A stretch of 41,234 nucleotides of DNA from Halieaceae bacterium (GTDB lineage Bacteria; Pseudomonadota; Gammaproteobacteria; Pseudomonadales; Halieaceae), in NCBI GenBank assembly GCA_028280635.1, contig JANQLM010000047.1, positions 1 through 41,234 on the forward strand, read 5' to 3'. How positions within the stretch are numbered: position 1 is the stretch's first letter; each line of letters begins with the position of its first letter. The notes beneath the pieces are model-generated. The model did not search any database. It was given only the letters and a program-made list of their open reading frames with translations, and was not told the DNA's origin. Below, piece by piece: positions 15,947 through 25,400 of this stretch. The position numbers and the translations under genes are program-made.

Positions 15947-16912
15947 TCACAGTGGGAAGCTCTGCCCCAGCATCTTTTCTGAAATCGCCCAGAGCCGCTC
16001 CGCGGCCTGTGGATCTATCGCATAGGAGCGCACTCCACCGGCGACCTTTTCATCGTCGCTGACGGGGGCAATGCCGCAATCCTCCAGATAAGTACCACCC
16101 CGCCCGTCCAGTTCGGGTGCCGTTGCGGCGTAGATAGAGGTGGCCGCGCCCGCGGAGACAGTTTTGGTTCGCATGGGTGTTTTGCGCTCGGCGGCCCGAT
16201 CCTGGAGCAGCTTGTAGTCCGCCTCGCCCATATGGCGGGTCAGCTCTGTCTCAATGACTCCCGGATGAACGGCATAGGCGTGAACGCCCCTGTGTCCCAG
16301 GCGCCGCTCAAGCTCAACGGCAAACAGGACGTTGGCTGTTTTTGACTGTCCGTAGGAGAGCCACTGGTTATAAGGTGTGTGCTCAAAATTGACGTCATCG
16401 AAAAACACATCCGACATGGTATGCGCGCGTGAGCTCAGCGAAACTACTCTGGCGGGAGCACCTCTCTCCAGAGCTGGCGCGATCAGGCAGGTCATCAGGA
16501 AGTGGCCCAGGTGGTTGGTGCCAAACTGCAATTCGAAGCCATCCTCCGTCTTGTCAAACGGGCAGGCCATGACACCGGCGTTGTTGATCAGGATGTTCAG
16601 GGACGCGTGCCGCTCGAGAAAGCGCTCCGCGAAGTTGCGGATGCTGGTAACGGAGCCCAGTTCCAACTCTTCTACCTCAACGGCTGCGTTGCCGGTGGCC
16701 GCCCGGATTTGCCGGGCGACCTCCTCGCCCTTGGGCATGTTGCGTGCGGTAATGACAACCTCAGCGCCGCGGGAAGCCAGGGCCCGCGCGGTTTCAGCCC
16801 CCAGGCCTGCAGATGCCCCTGTCACCAGGGCCAGTTTCCCGCTGAGGTCGATGCCCTCGAGCACTTCATCTGTAGTGGTGTCGTGTCCGAATGCTTCCCG
16901 GGTAGAGGCCAT
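15947..16912 (-). CDS. Short-chain dehydrogenase/reductase (retinol dehydrogenase-like)
   Basis: This 321-residue SDR is canonical: cofactor motif VTGASAGLGAET near residues 30-41, NNAGVMACP, the catalytic Ser in RVVSLSSRAHT and the Tyr/Lys pair in WLSYGQSKTANVLF. TARNMPKGEEVA following the second strand favours NADP(H). The sequence resembles retinol-dehydrogenase-like and WW-oxidoreductase-like SDRs that act on hydrophobic alcohols or ketones. The ATG at 16912 follows GGAAAC in the leader. Candidate operator B lies only 24 bases upstream of the start codon, so repression would block this SDR and the downstream MmgE/PrpD gene. Confidence 0.92.
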   Translation of the reverse strand: MASTREAFGHDTTTDEVLEGIDLSGKLALVTGASAGLGAETARALASRGAEVVITARNMPKGEEVARQIRAATGNAAVEVEELELGSVTSIRNFAERFLERHASLNILINNAGVMACPFDKTEDGFELQFGTNHLGHFLMTCLIAPALERGAPARVVSLSSRAHTMSDVFFDDVNFEHTPYNQWLSYGQSKTANVLFAVELERRLGHRGVHAYAVHPGVIETELTRHMGEADYKLLQDRAAERKTPMRTKTVSAGAATSIYAATAPELDGRGGTYLEDCGIAPVSDDEKVAGGVRSYAIDPQAAERLWAISEKMLGQSFPL

Positions 16913-16935
16913 CGCGAGTTTCCGTTTTGATCATA

Positions 16936-16955
16936 TACTAGGTAAGTAAACAGTA
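16936..16955. promoter_or_regulatory. Candidate TetR operator, site B
   Basis: On the minus strand the site reads TACTGTTTACTTACCTAGTA. It lies 24 bases upstream of the SDR start codon, in a position suited to blocking its promoter or transcript start. Confidence 0.6.
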
Positions 16956-17073
16956 AGTATATAGCGCTGTTTTTCCTGTCTCAAGAGAAACTTTGGCATA
17001 GCCGCAGTTCACTGAGTCGTCCCACGCGTGTCATCTGCGTCTGGCCCGACAGCGCGCTCTCTAGCCATTAAAA

Positions 17074-17107
17074 TACTGTTTGTACAGTAAGTATATGGTG
17101 ATATACT
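17074..17107 (+). promoter_or_regulatory. Candidate TetR operator C overlapping a sigma70-like promoter
   Basis: The site TACTGTTTGTACAGTAAGTA (17074-17093) contains the perfect palindrome ACTGTTTGTACAGT. A -35-like TTGTAC (17080-17085) lies inside it and a -10-like TATACT (17102-17107) follows after 16 bases. This would drive the CitE/CitE/MFS/SDR/permease operon. Confidence 0.65.
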
Positions 17108-17194
17108 GGCGTCATCCGCGTGGTAAATAGAGACTGGGCGTCGCGCCTGCAGGTCTTGAACCGCGCCCGCCGGTTAGTATCAGGAGCCCCGATC

Positions 17195-18109
17195 ATGAGT
17201 GCGAGTAGCAAACCCAGACGCCTGCGCCGGTCCCAACTGGCGGTGCCAGGTGTTAGCGAGAAAATGCTGACCAAGGCCGCCGGTCTGGACGTCGATCACG
17301 TGTTCTGCGACCTGGAAGATGCCGTGGCACCGTCTGCCAAGGAGGGGGCCCGGCAGACCATCGTCGATGCGCTGAACAACCTGGACTGGGGCAATACGGT
17401 GCGCTGTGTGCGGGTTAACGACGTCACTACCCAGTGGTGCCACGACGACATCATCAGCATCGTGGAGGGCGCCGGGGATAACCTCGATACGATTATGCTC
17501 ACCAAGCCGTTTACGGCGGCGGACGTGCTGTTTGCGGACAAGCTGCTTGACCAGTTGGAGAAAAAGCTGGGCCTGAAAAAGCGCATCGGCCTGGAATGCC
17601 TGATCGAAGAAGTTGAGGCCATGCACAATGTGTGGGAGATCGCGCACTGCTGCGAGCGGCTGGAGTGCATTATTTTCGGGATGGGAGACTACGCGGCAAG
17701 CCAGGGCATGTCGGTGAAAGATATCGGGGAGGCGACGTATCCCGGAGACCTCTGGCACTACCCGAGGTATCAGCTGACCATCGCGGCCCGTGCGGCGGGG
17801 ATAGATGCCGTCGACGGCCCCTACGCGGATTTCAGCAACCCGGAAGGCTACGCGGAGGAGTGCAAGCGCTCGCTGATCCTGGGCATGGTCGGCAAGTGGG
17901 CGATTCATCCAGCACAGATTGGCCCGGCACAGGACCTGTTCTCGCCGTCTCAGGCAGATGTGGATTTGGCGAGAGAGTTGATAAGCGTCTACAGACAGGC
18001 TGAGGCGCAGGGCATCGGTTCGGTGAATCACCAGGGCAAAATGGTGGATGCGGCCACGGCGCGGGTATTCCAGAACATCGTGGATCGCGCCGATCTGATC
18101 GGGATGTAG
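17195..18109 (+). CDS. CitE-type CoA-ester lyase (HpcH/HpaI family), first copy
   Basis: This 304-residue protein belongs to the malyl-CoA/citramalyl-CoA lyase (CitE) superfamily, a TIM barrel that uses magnesium to cleave or form hydroxyacyl-CoA thioesters. Key segments are RRSQLAVPG, DHVFCDLEDAVAPSAKEGAR, a CoA/substrate arginine in RCVRVND, the metal ligands in GLECLIEE and IIFGMGDYAASQG, and the C-terminal WAIHPAQI. Length and layout are closest to L-malyl-CoA/beta-methylmalyl-CoA lyases. ATG 17195 is chosen because AGGAG lies 8 bases upstream; a longer frame from 17120 would begin just after the promoter. It is followed after 4 bases by a second CitE-type gene. Confidence 0.9.
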   Translation: MSASSKPRRLRRSQLAVPGVSEKMLTKAAGLDVDHVFCDLEDAVAPSAKEGARQTIVDALNNLDWGNTVRCVRVNDVTTQWCHDDIISIVEGAGDNLDTIMLTKPFTAADVLFADKLLDQLEKKLGLKKRIGLECLIEEVEAMHNVWEIAHCCERLECIIFGMGDYAASQGMSVKDIGEATYPGDLWHYPRYQLTIAARAAGIDAVDGPYADFSNPEGYAEECKRSLILGMVGKWAIHPAQIGPAQDLFSPSQADVDLARELISVYRQAEAQGIGSVNHQGKMVDAATARVFQNIVDRADLIGM

Positions 18110-18113
18110 GGCA

Positions 18114-19013
18114 ATGGCCACGGCAACTGAACTCCGGCCGCGTCGCTCCTGCCTCTATATGCCGGGGGCCAACACGCGGGCGTTGGAGAAAGCTAAAACG
18201 CTGCCCGCGGATATGCTGATCCTCGATCTGGAAGATGCGGTGTCGCCCGAAGCCAAGGCCGAGGCGAGAAATGCAGTCCTGGACGCTGTGAGCGAGCGCG
18301 CCTACGGCGCACGCGAGGTAGTCATTCGCATCAACGGTCTGGAGACCGAATGGGGCCGAGACGATCTGGCTATGGTTGTGGCGGCGGAGCCCGACGGCGT
18401 GCTGGTGCCCAAAGTGACCAGCGGTGCGGAGATCTGCGAGATTGACCGTACCCTGACAGAGGCTGGGGCGTTTACCACTATGGGGCTGTGGGCCATGATT
18501 GAGATGCCACTGGCCATTCTCAATGTCCAGGGCATCGCCGCGGCGTCAGCGGCGACGCGATTGACTGGTTTCGTGATGGGCACCAACGATATCGCCAAGG
18601 AGTTGAATGCCGTGCCGACGCCGGATCGTTGTGCCTTTCAAGCAGCGCTGGGCCTGTCTCTGCTCGCGGCCCGCGCCTACGGTCTCGTCGCCATTGATGG
18701 CGTGTACAACGACGTCGAGAACGCGGCCGGCTTGAAAGCTGAGTGTGAGCAGGGGCGTACGCTGGGTTTTGACGGCAAGACGCTGATTCATCCCGCCCAA
18801 CTGGCCACAGCAAATCAGGTTTTTTCACCGGACGCGGAAGCGGTGGCGCACTCGCGGGCCGTTATCGACGCCTTTGCACAGCCTGAAAACCAGGGCAAAG
18901 GGGTGATCAAGGTCGGTGGGAAGATGACCGAGTTGCTGCATCTGGAGCAGGCGAGAAAACTGGTCGCCATCCATGACGCGATTGTGCGGACCAGTTCGGG
19001 CCATGGCGCCTGA
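18114..19013 (+). CDS. CitE-type CoA-ester lyase, second copy
   Basis: This 299-residue protein is a second CitE-superfamily lyase, clearly diverged from its upstream neighbour. It shows RRSCLYMPGANTRALEKA, DMLILDLEDAVSPEAK, VVIRINGLETEWG, the metal glutamate in LWAMIEMPLAIL, the aspartate in GFVMGTNDIAKEL, and KTLIHPAQL near the C terminus. This version resembles citryl-CoA lyase beta subunits and (S)-citramalyl-CoA lyases. Two adjacent, non-identical lyases suggest either a heteromeric enzyme or two sequential cleavage steps. The gene starts 4 bases after the first lyase's stop and overlaps the MFS gene by 11 bases, so the operon is tightly coupled. Confidence 0.9.
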   Translation: MATATELRPRRSCLYMPGANTRALEKAKTLPADMLILDLEDAVSPEAKAEARNAVLDAVSERAYGAREVVIRINGLETEWGRDDLAMVVAAEPDGVLVPKVTSGAEICEIDRTLTEAGAFTTMGLWAMIEMPLAILNVQGIAAASAATRLTGFVMGTNDIAKELNAVPTPDRCAFQAALGLSLLAARAYGLVAIDGVYNDVENAAGLKAECEQGRTLGFDGKTLIHPAQLATANQVFSPDAEAVAHSRAVIDAFAQPENQGKGVIKVGGKMTELLHLEQARKLVAIHDAIVRTSSGHGA

Positions 19014-20340
19014 GCGGCCCCCACCGTCGGTGATGCAGACGGCACCAGACCGGCCAGAGGACGCCGCCGACCCCCTTCGCTCCGAGCCGGGGGCCTATCG
19101 ATACTATGTACTGTTGCTGCTGGCGCTTGCCTATGCCTTCAGCTTTATGGACAGGAACATCGTCTCGATTCTGCTGGGCGATCTAAAGGCTGAATTCGAT
19201 CTCAATGATACGCAGCTGGGCCTTCTGTCCGGACTGGCGTTCGCGCTCTTTTATTCCACGTTCGCCATTCCGATTGCGCGTTACGCCGACAGGAGCAACC
19301 GCACGTTGATTGTGTCGATTGCCGTCGCCGTGTGGAGCCTGGTGACGGCTGCCTGCGCTGTTGTCAGTAACTTCACCCAGCTGTTGCTGTGTCGTGTTGG
19401 TGTTGGCATCGGCGAGGCGGGAGGGCTTTCACCTTCACACTCGATCATATCCGACTATTTCCGGCGCGAGGAGCGCTCCCTGGCGATTTCACTGTTTTCG
19501 CTCGGTGCGACGGTGGGCGCTTTTGCCGGAGTGGTTATGGGCGGTATCGTTGCCGAGAACTACGGCTGGAGGGCCGCCTTCCTGGTGGCGGGCCTGCCGG
19601 GAGTGCTGCTCGCAATTCTGCTCAAGTTGACAGTCAGGGAGCCGCTTCGAGGCGGCATGGATGGGCAGGACGCGGATGCCTCGGATGATCAGGCGACAAC
19701 CGCGTCCTTCTTTCGAACGGCGCAGACCCTGGCAGGAAATCGCGTCTACCGGGGGACCGTAGCCGCGCACGTGCTGGCCGTGTTCAGCAGTTATTCGATC
19801 ACGGCGTGGCTGCCGCAGGTGTTTCTGCGCAACTTTGATGTGTCCCAGTCGCTGGTCGGCACCCTGGTCGGTGTCGTGTTTTTGTGTGGCGCGGCTGTTG
19901 GCATGGTATCCGGCGGGTGGCTGGCAACCCATATGGCCAGGATCAGGTCGGGTCGATGGGAGTTACTGGTGCCCGCGATAGGCGTAGCGCTCAGTGTTCC
20001 CATCCACCTGCTGGCACTCACGGCCCTGGGCAGCATCTACGTTTGCGCCGCACTTTTCATGCTGGGCGCATTTTTCTTTGCCTGGCAGCATGGGCCGGGC
20101 CTGGCGGTGGTGCAGAACGCAGTGGCGCCGGAGCAGCGTGCCACGGCTGCGTCTCTCAACTTCTTTCTGTCCAACCTGCTTGGCCTCGGGCTTGGGCCGC
20201 TGCTGGTGGGAAGCATCAGCGACCAATTGGCCGATCGATACGGTGACGTCTCACTGAATATCGCCCTGGGCGTGGTGGTTCTGGTGTCGATCAGCGCCGC
20301 AGTAATGTTCTATCGCGTTAGCAGGTTGATCGATCAATAG
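19003..20340 (+). CDS. MFS transporter (spinster-like)
   Basis: This roughly 445-residue major-facilitator protein has 12 predicted membrane segments. The segment YVLLLLALAYAFSFMDRNIV is followed by LGDLKAEFDLNDTQLGLLSG, the signature opening of spinster-like MFS carriers. The loop motif between helices 2 and 3 appears as RYADRSNR, and GVGIGEAGGLSPSHSIISDYF marks helices 4-5. Such carriers in catabolic operons move aromatic or aliphatic acids. The start at 19003 overlaps the lyase gene; ATG 19033 is an alternative. Being cotranscribed with two CoA-lyases suggests transport of an organic acid substrate or product. Confidence 0.9.
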   Translation: MAPERPPPSVMQTAPDRPEDAADPLRSEPGAYRYYVLLLLALAYAFSFMDRNIVSILLGDLKAEFDLNDTQLGLLSGLAFALFYSTFAIPIARYADRSNRTLIVSIAVAVWSLVTAACAVVSNFTQLLLCRVGVGIGEAGGLSPSHSIISDYFRREERSLAISLFSLGATVGAFAGVVMGGIVAENYGWRAAFLVAGLPGVLLAILLKLTVREPLRGGMDGQDADASDDQATTASFFRTAQTLAGNRVYRGTVAAHVLAVFSSYSITAWLPQVFLRNFDVSQSLVGTLVGVVFLCGAAVGMVSGGWLATHMARIRSGRWELLVPAIGVALSVPIHLLALTALGSIYVCAALFMLGAFFFAWQHGPGLAVVQNAVAPEQRATAASLNFFLSNLLGLGLGPLLVGSISDQLADRYGDVSLNIALGVVVLVSISAAVMFYRVSRLIDQ

Positions 20341-20402
20341 CAGTTGTATGGTCGACTGCCGGATTTGCAGGGCATCGATCCGGATTCGCAGAGGAGTATT
20401 CA

Positions 20403-21173
20403 ATGAGCCCAGTCTCCACCCCCAGGCTGCAAGGCAGAACAGCGATTGTTACCGGCTCCGGCCGGAACATCGGTCGCGCTATCGCAGAGCTTTTTGCAGC
20501 GGAAGGTGCCAATGTCGTGGTCAACGGGTCTTCCAGCCGCGAGATGGTTGACGCGGTGGTGAGTGCTATTCGCCAACGGGGAGGGAATGCCGTGGGCATA
20601 ATGGCCGACGTGGGTAATCCCGAAGAGGTGAGGCGGCTGGTCGCAGAGGCTGAAACGGCGTTTGGCCCTGTGGATATTGCCGTGAACAATGTCGGGCGCC
20701 GCCTGAAGATGCGGTTTGAAGACATTACGGTCGAGAACTGGCGGGATACGCTCAACACCAATCTCAACTCGGTATTTTACCTCGCGCACCTGGTACTGCC
20801 TGGCATGCGCGAGCGGGAGTGGGGGCGCGTCATAAACATCTCCGGCTACGATGGCTTTACCGGACATTTTTCCCAGCGAGCGGCCAACGTGACTGCCAAG
20901 GCGGGTATGCATGGCTTGAGCAAGGCGATCGCCCGCGAGTTTGGCAAGCACAATGTCACCTGCAACACGGTGGTACCGGGTGCCATACAGACCGAGCGGG
21001 ATATGTCGCAGTACTCGCATGTCGATGTGGAGCGGGTGCTGGCTATGCTGGCTACACCCGGCCCTGGGGAATCTCTTGATGTGGCTGAGGCCTGCCTGTA
21101 CCTGGCGGGGGATAGCGGCAAGTTTGTTACCGGGCAGGCCATCCACGTCAATGGCGGGGAATACATGTTTTGA
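20403..21173 (+). CDS. SDR-family protein with atypical active site
   Basis: This 256-residue SDR has a good cofactor motif (VTGSGRNIGRAI), a modified NNVG instead of NNAG, and the C-terminal GQAIHVNGGEYMF. The active-site region reads NISGYDGF and RAANVTAKAGMHG. The residue four before the conserved lysine, normally the catalytic tyrosine, is asparagine, and the usual catalytic serine position is glycine. The DNA reads cleanly, with no frameshift. The protein may use another acid/base, work on an unusual substrate, or be a non-catalytic NAD-binding protein. The ATG follows GAGGAG by 7 bases. It belongs to the operon started at 17195. Confidence 0.9.
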   Translation: MSPVSTPRLQGRTAIVTGSGRNIGRAIAELFAAEGANVVVNGSSSREMVDAVVSAIRQRGGNAVGIMADVGNPEEVRRLVAEAETAFGPVDIAVNNVGRRLKMRFEDITVENWRDTLNTNLNSVFYLAHLVLPGMREREWGRVINISGYDGFTGHFSQRAANVTAKAGMHGLSKAIAREFGKHNVTCNTVVPGAIQTERDMSQYSHVDVERVLAMLATPGPGESLDVAEACLYLAGDSGKFVTGQAIHVNGGEYMF

Positions 21174-21228
21174 TCCGCATTGCCGATTTCAGGCCAAACT
21201 GGCGAGTGCCAATCTCTCCCTGGTAGTC

Positions 21229-22461
21229 ATGGAATTGATGCTGGGGATTGGTTTGCTTGTCATCCTGTTGGGGGCAATCCTGACAGGCATCAATGCCGGT
21301 GTTATCGCCATGTTGTGCGCTGGCATTCTGGGGACGGCGGTGGCGGGGATGTCCGCCCGAGAAGTTGCCGCCGGTTTCCCCGGTGATGTGTTCATCATGT
21401 TGTTCGGGATTCTGCTGCTGCTGTCAATTGCCAATCTGAACGGCAGCGTGCAGTGGCTCGTGCAGAAACTGGTGTCCCTGGTTCGGGGTCGACTGGTCCT
21501 GCTGCCCTGGGTGTTGTTTCTCGGCGCCTTTCTGGGAAGCTCCATGGGACCGGGGGTGGCGCCCCTGCTGTTTGTGGTGGGCGCGGGCTTCGCCCAGCGC
21601 TACAAGATCTCGCCGCTGATGATTGGCGCAATGGTAGTGCATGGAAACCAGGCGGGGTTTTTTTCCCCCATCGCGCCATACGGTATTTTGTTCAGCTCGG
21701 TGATGGAAAGAGCGGGCGTCACGGTACAGCCCCTGGCGCTATATGGCACCGTCGTGGTTTTTCATATCGTGCTGTGCGTTCTGGCGTTTTTGCTCCTGGG
21801 TGGCCTCAGGCTCGTGAAGCAGCCCGCGGTGTCGTTTCAGGACCCGTCAGCCGCTGAAAGTGAGGACGCTGCCCGGCTGATTCAATGGATGACGATCGCT
21901 GGATTCGTGGTCCTTGCAGTAGGAGCCCTGCTCACGGACGTGAATCTTGGGTTCATGGCGCTGGGGATTTCGTTTGTCCTGCTGCTGTTTTCCGGACGTG
22001 AGACCAGTGAGCTTGCCATTGCCAAAGTCGCCTGGTCGGTCCTTATGATCATTTGCGGTATCACCCTGTATGTCCACGTGCTTCAGGAGGCCGGTGTCGT
22101 GACAGCAATGGCTGATCGGCTCGCCGGGCTCGGCTCTGTCAATCTGGTGGCGCTGCTTATCGCCTGGCTGTCCGGCACGCTGACCGCAATTGCATCAACC
22201 TTTGGTACCCTGAGTGTACTGCTGCCTATCTCCACACCCTTTCTTATCGATGGAGCCCTACCGGTTTCGGCCTTCCTCTCGCTGGTGGGGGTTTCGGCTG
22301 CCGTCACGGATATATCCCCCTTCTCACCCTGGGGAGCCCTTTTTCTCGCCTCCTGCGCAGGGCTGGACCGGGATCGCCTGTTTCGGCAGATGGTGGTTTA
22401 TACGCTGGCGATGGTTGTGCTTGTGCCGCCTGTCGCGTGGTTGCTGCTGATTGGAATCTAG
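21229..22461 (+). CDS. MatC/SLC13-like dicarboxylate permease
   Basis: This 410-residue polytopic protein has about 11-12 hydrophobic segments. MELMLGIGLLVILLGAILTG begins the first, and GSSMGPGVAPLLFVVGAGFA plus VVHGNQAGFFSPIAPYGILF form the conserved re-entrant region seen in MatC-type malonate/dicarboxylate carriers and the wider SLC13/ion-transporter superfamily. A second half with FGTLSVLLPISTPFLIDGALP mirrors it. It probably imports a C3-C5 dicarboxylate or related acid. ATG 21229 is chosen; the much longer frame reaching back to 20941 overlaps the SDR gene. It is the last gene of the operon and converges on the carboxylic acid reductase gene. Confidence 0.8.
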   Translation: MELMLGIGLLVILLGAILTGINAGVIAMLCAGILGTAVAGMSAREVAAGFPGDVFIMLFGILLLLSIANLNGSVQWLVQKLVSLVRGRLVLLPWVLFLGAFLGSSMGPGVAPLLFVVGAGFAQRYKISPLMIGAMVVHGNQAGFFSPIAPYGILFSSVMERAGVTVQPLALYGTVVVFHIVLCVLAFLLLGGLRLVKQPAVSFQDPSAAESEDAARLIQWMTIAGFVVLAVGALLTDVNLGFMALGISFVLLLFSGRETSELAIAKVAWSVLMIICGITLYVHVLQEAGVVTAMADRLAGLGSVNLVALLIAWLSGTLTAIASTFGTLSVLLPISTPFLIDGALPVSAFLSLVGVSAAVTDISPFSPWGALFLASCAGLDRDRLFRQMVVYTLAMVVLVPPVAWLLLIGI

Positions 22462-22485
22462 CCGGGCCCTAGGGCGTAAGATCGC

Positions 22486-25400
22486 CTAGACGGCGTATCG
22501 GCTGGTGATATCGCTCAGGCACTTGTGGATAAAGGTTTCATCGATATGTGGTATTTCCGGCCCGGTGCTGAAGGTTTTGACCAGCTCTTTGAAGTGGTTC
22601 GAGTCGGGGCGAATGTCACCTACCGGCGGGCGCGGATTTTGATATGCACCCAGGACCTCCAGCGCTGAGCGCTGCTTCTGTTCCTCGGGCAGGCTTTGCA
22701 ACGCCCTCTCAAACCGCCGGAACCACTCGTCGTAGCTGTCCAGCCGTGTGATCGGATAACCGGCAGACTCAATCCAGTCGACAAAGGCATCCAGGGTGCA
22801 GCCGTCGTCATGATGGTAATTGTGGATATTGAAAGCGCGGCATTCCTGGTGTGGGAAATTGGCGGCGGCTACCACGGCTGCCGCCACAACGTCGACGGGC
22901 AGGCCATCGTAGTTTTCAGGCGGGAGCGGGTGCTCGCCGGATACGGCGTAGAAAGAGGGCGGCGCAATGCCGGTGAGCAGGATACTGTACAGCAGGCGCA
23001 CGAAAGTATCCGAATAGTTGATCTGTTGTGAATAGCGCTGGTGAGCAAGCATCATGTTGCCGCGAAGAATATTAACCGGAATGCCCAGTTCACGGTTCGC
23101 CTTCATGACGAGGTGCTCTCCCGCCCACTTGCTCAGGGAGTACCCGCCGGCGTAGCGCTCGTCTATCAGGGGCACGTCGGCGAGGGGGAGCGCGCTCTCG
23201 TTGCTGTCACTGGTCGAGGTGTCGATCATTCGCAGCACCGCCTCGGTGGATACGAAGTCGATAGGCTTCTTGTGGTGGCTGGCGGCCAATCGAATCACTT
23301 CCGCCGTGCCTGCGACATTGGGTCCCAGCAAGTGCTCATAGGCCAGCCGGTGGTTAACTAGAGCAGCCACATGGCAAATGCGGTCAACTTCCTGTGCGAG
23401 CCGGGCGAAAGCGTTCTGGCCGATTCCCAGGCAGGACTCGCCTACATCGCCGGCGAGTACCTCCAGGTGCCGATCAGCTAGCGCCAGATAATGTGCCTCC
23501 AGTTCCGGATCACCATCGATGAAGGCTTCGTCGAGACGCTCACGGGCGCCTGCGTCATCGCTGCCCCGGACGATACAAATCACCTTGCCATCGACAGGCG
23601 CAAGCCTTTCCATCCATTGCAGGCATACGTAGCGGCCCAGGAAGCCGTTGGCGCCGGTCACCAGAACTGTATGTTCTTTGGCTGATACGGGCGCGGCGCC
23701 CTGTGCGGCCTTGATAGTTGACTCGCCGAGGAATTTTGACAGTTGCAGGTCGTCCGCATGGAGGCTCGCGGCGCCGTCACCGTGAATGCTTGAGAAAGTC
23801 GCCCTGACCAGTCTCTCGTCGAGCATGGACTCGATTTCTCTCGCCCATTTCTTCAGGTTGCCGGTTGGACTCAGGATGCTGTCCGCGCCAACGGACACGC
23901 CGAAGACGTCCTCGATGGAGAGAGAAAAGGTCACCGCGCCGAGGGAATCTCCGCCCAGTTCATTGAAAGTGCCGTGGTTGGAGGCGTCGATCGCCTTCCG
24001 GCCGAGCGTGATCTCAGTCAGTTTGACCAGCTTTTCGGTAACGCCGAGCGTCGAACCGGGGTCCTTCAGTGACTCATATTCCCGCTGGCTTGCACTGGCG
24101 TGTTCCTCGTAGATGGCTTCCAGCCGGTCGCCGTACTTTCTATTCAGCGCCGGCCTCAGTCTCTTTCGGACGCTCGAAAGCAGGCCGTTCTCCTGGCTGA
24201 AAGCTTCCGTCTCGACAATGAAATCCCTTGGTACCTCGAAGCTCTTGAGGTCTGCGTTTTGGGCGGCGTATTGCAACTCCTTGCGCAGCAGGTTTTTCAG
24301 GCTCTCGGCATCATAGTTGTCACCCAGGGCGGTCCTGACAGCCGCTTCATCGGGGACTACCACTGCGAGCAGGTAGGAGCGGCTGGAATTGCCGTAGATG
24401 TAGACCTGTTTGATGGCGGCACTGTTCGACTCGAATACGGTACCCAGCGGTCCGACCGCAACATATTCCCCCTGCGACAGCTTGAGCACGTCTTTGCGGC
24501 GATCAATGAGCACAAGGTGATCCGGGGCTCGCTCTTCAACGATATCCCCACTGCGCACATACCCCTCATCGTCAAACAGCTCAGCAGTCGCCGCGGGGTC
24601 CGCATAGTAGCCCTTGATCTGATACCGGGACTTGAAACACAGCTCGCCGCGGGGATGCGGTTTGTCAGTTGTGTAGTAACCCAACTCCGGAACATCGGCC
24701 AACTTGTAGTCGATCACGTTTGGACGCTGAATCACGTTGTCGCGCATGAGGCTGCCAGACCCGGTTTCGGTGTTGGCATAGCCCTCCTCGAGGAATATGT
24801 CGAAACAGTCGACGATGAACTCTTTAACCACCTGGGGTGTAGGCGCGGAGCCGATGAGGCCGGACAGCAAGCGATCACCCAGGAAAGACTGCCGCATCTG
24901 GGCCTTCACCTGATCCTGGGCCACTGCTTCGGCCTGGCCGTCCGCGACCCGGCTGGCAACCTCGTTTTGGTAGTGTTGGTAGATCAGCTCGAAAACGCGA
25001 GGAAAGAAGGACAGGAAAGTCGGCCTCGCGATCCGGATGTCTTCGAACAGTGTCGACATATCCTGCTTCAGCGTAAAGTAGGCGGTAGAGCCCTTCCGCA
25101 AGCTTGTAATCATGGCCATCCGGCCGAGGCCGTGGTTGAAGGGAGCGAACAGCACCGTGACCGAAGGGAGTTTGTCCGGCGTGGGGTTCCAGGCTGCCTT
25201 CACCCCGGCTTCGCTCAGCATTGCGCCCTTGGGCTTTCCGGTTGCACCCGACGAATGAATGATCAGCGCGGTGCGCTCCGTCGGGGGCTCAGGGTGTCTG
25301 TCCAGGAAGCTCCAGGCGTGTGCTTTGCCGGTGTCGACGAGTTGCCGATAGGTGATGAGCCTGGTCCCGGCAGCGCCTGCCTCGAGCATGGCCTGGGCCT

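Noticed and set aside
17180-18121. Minus-strand open frame (313 codons) across the first CitE-type lyase
   Set aside because: It is a shadow of the lyase gene; the lyase has an AGGAG site and conserved active-site motifs.
22469-22489. CTAGG...CCTAG inverted repeat between the permease and carboxylic acid reductase stops
   Set aside because: The stem is short and bulged, overlaps a stop codon and has no T-run; too weak to call as a bidirectional terminator.
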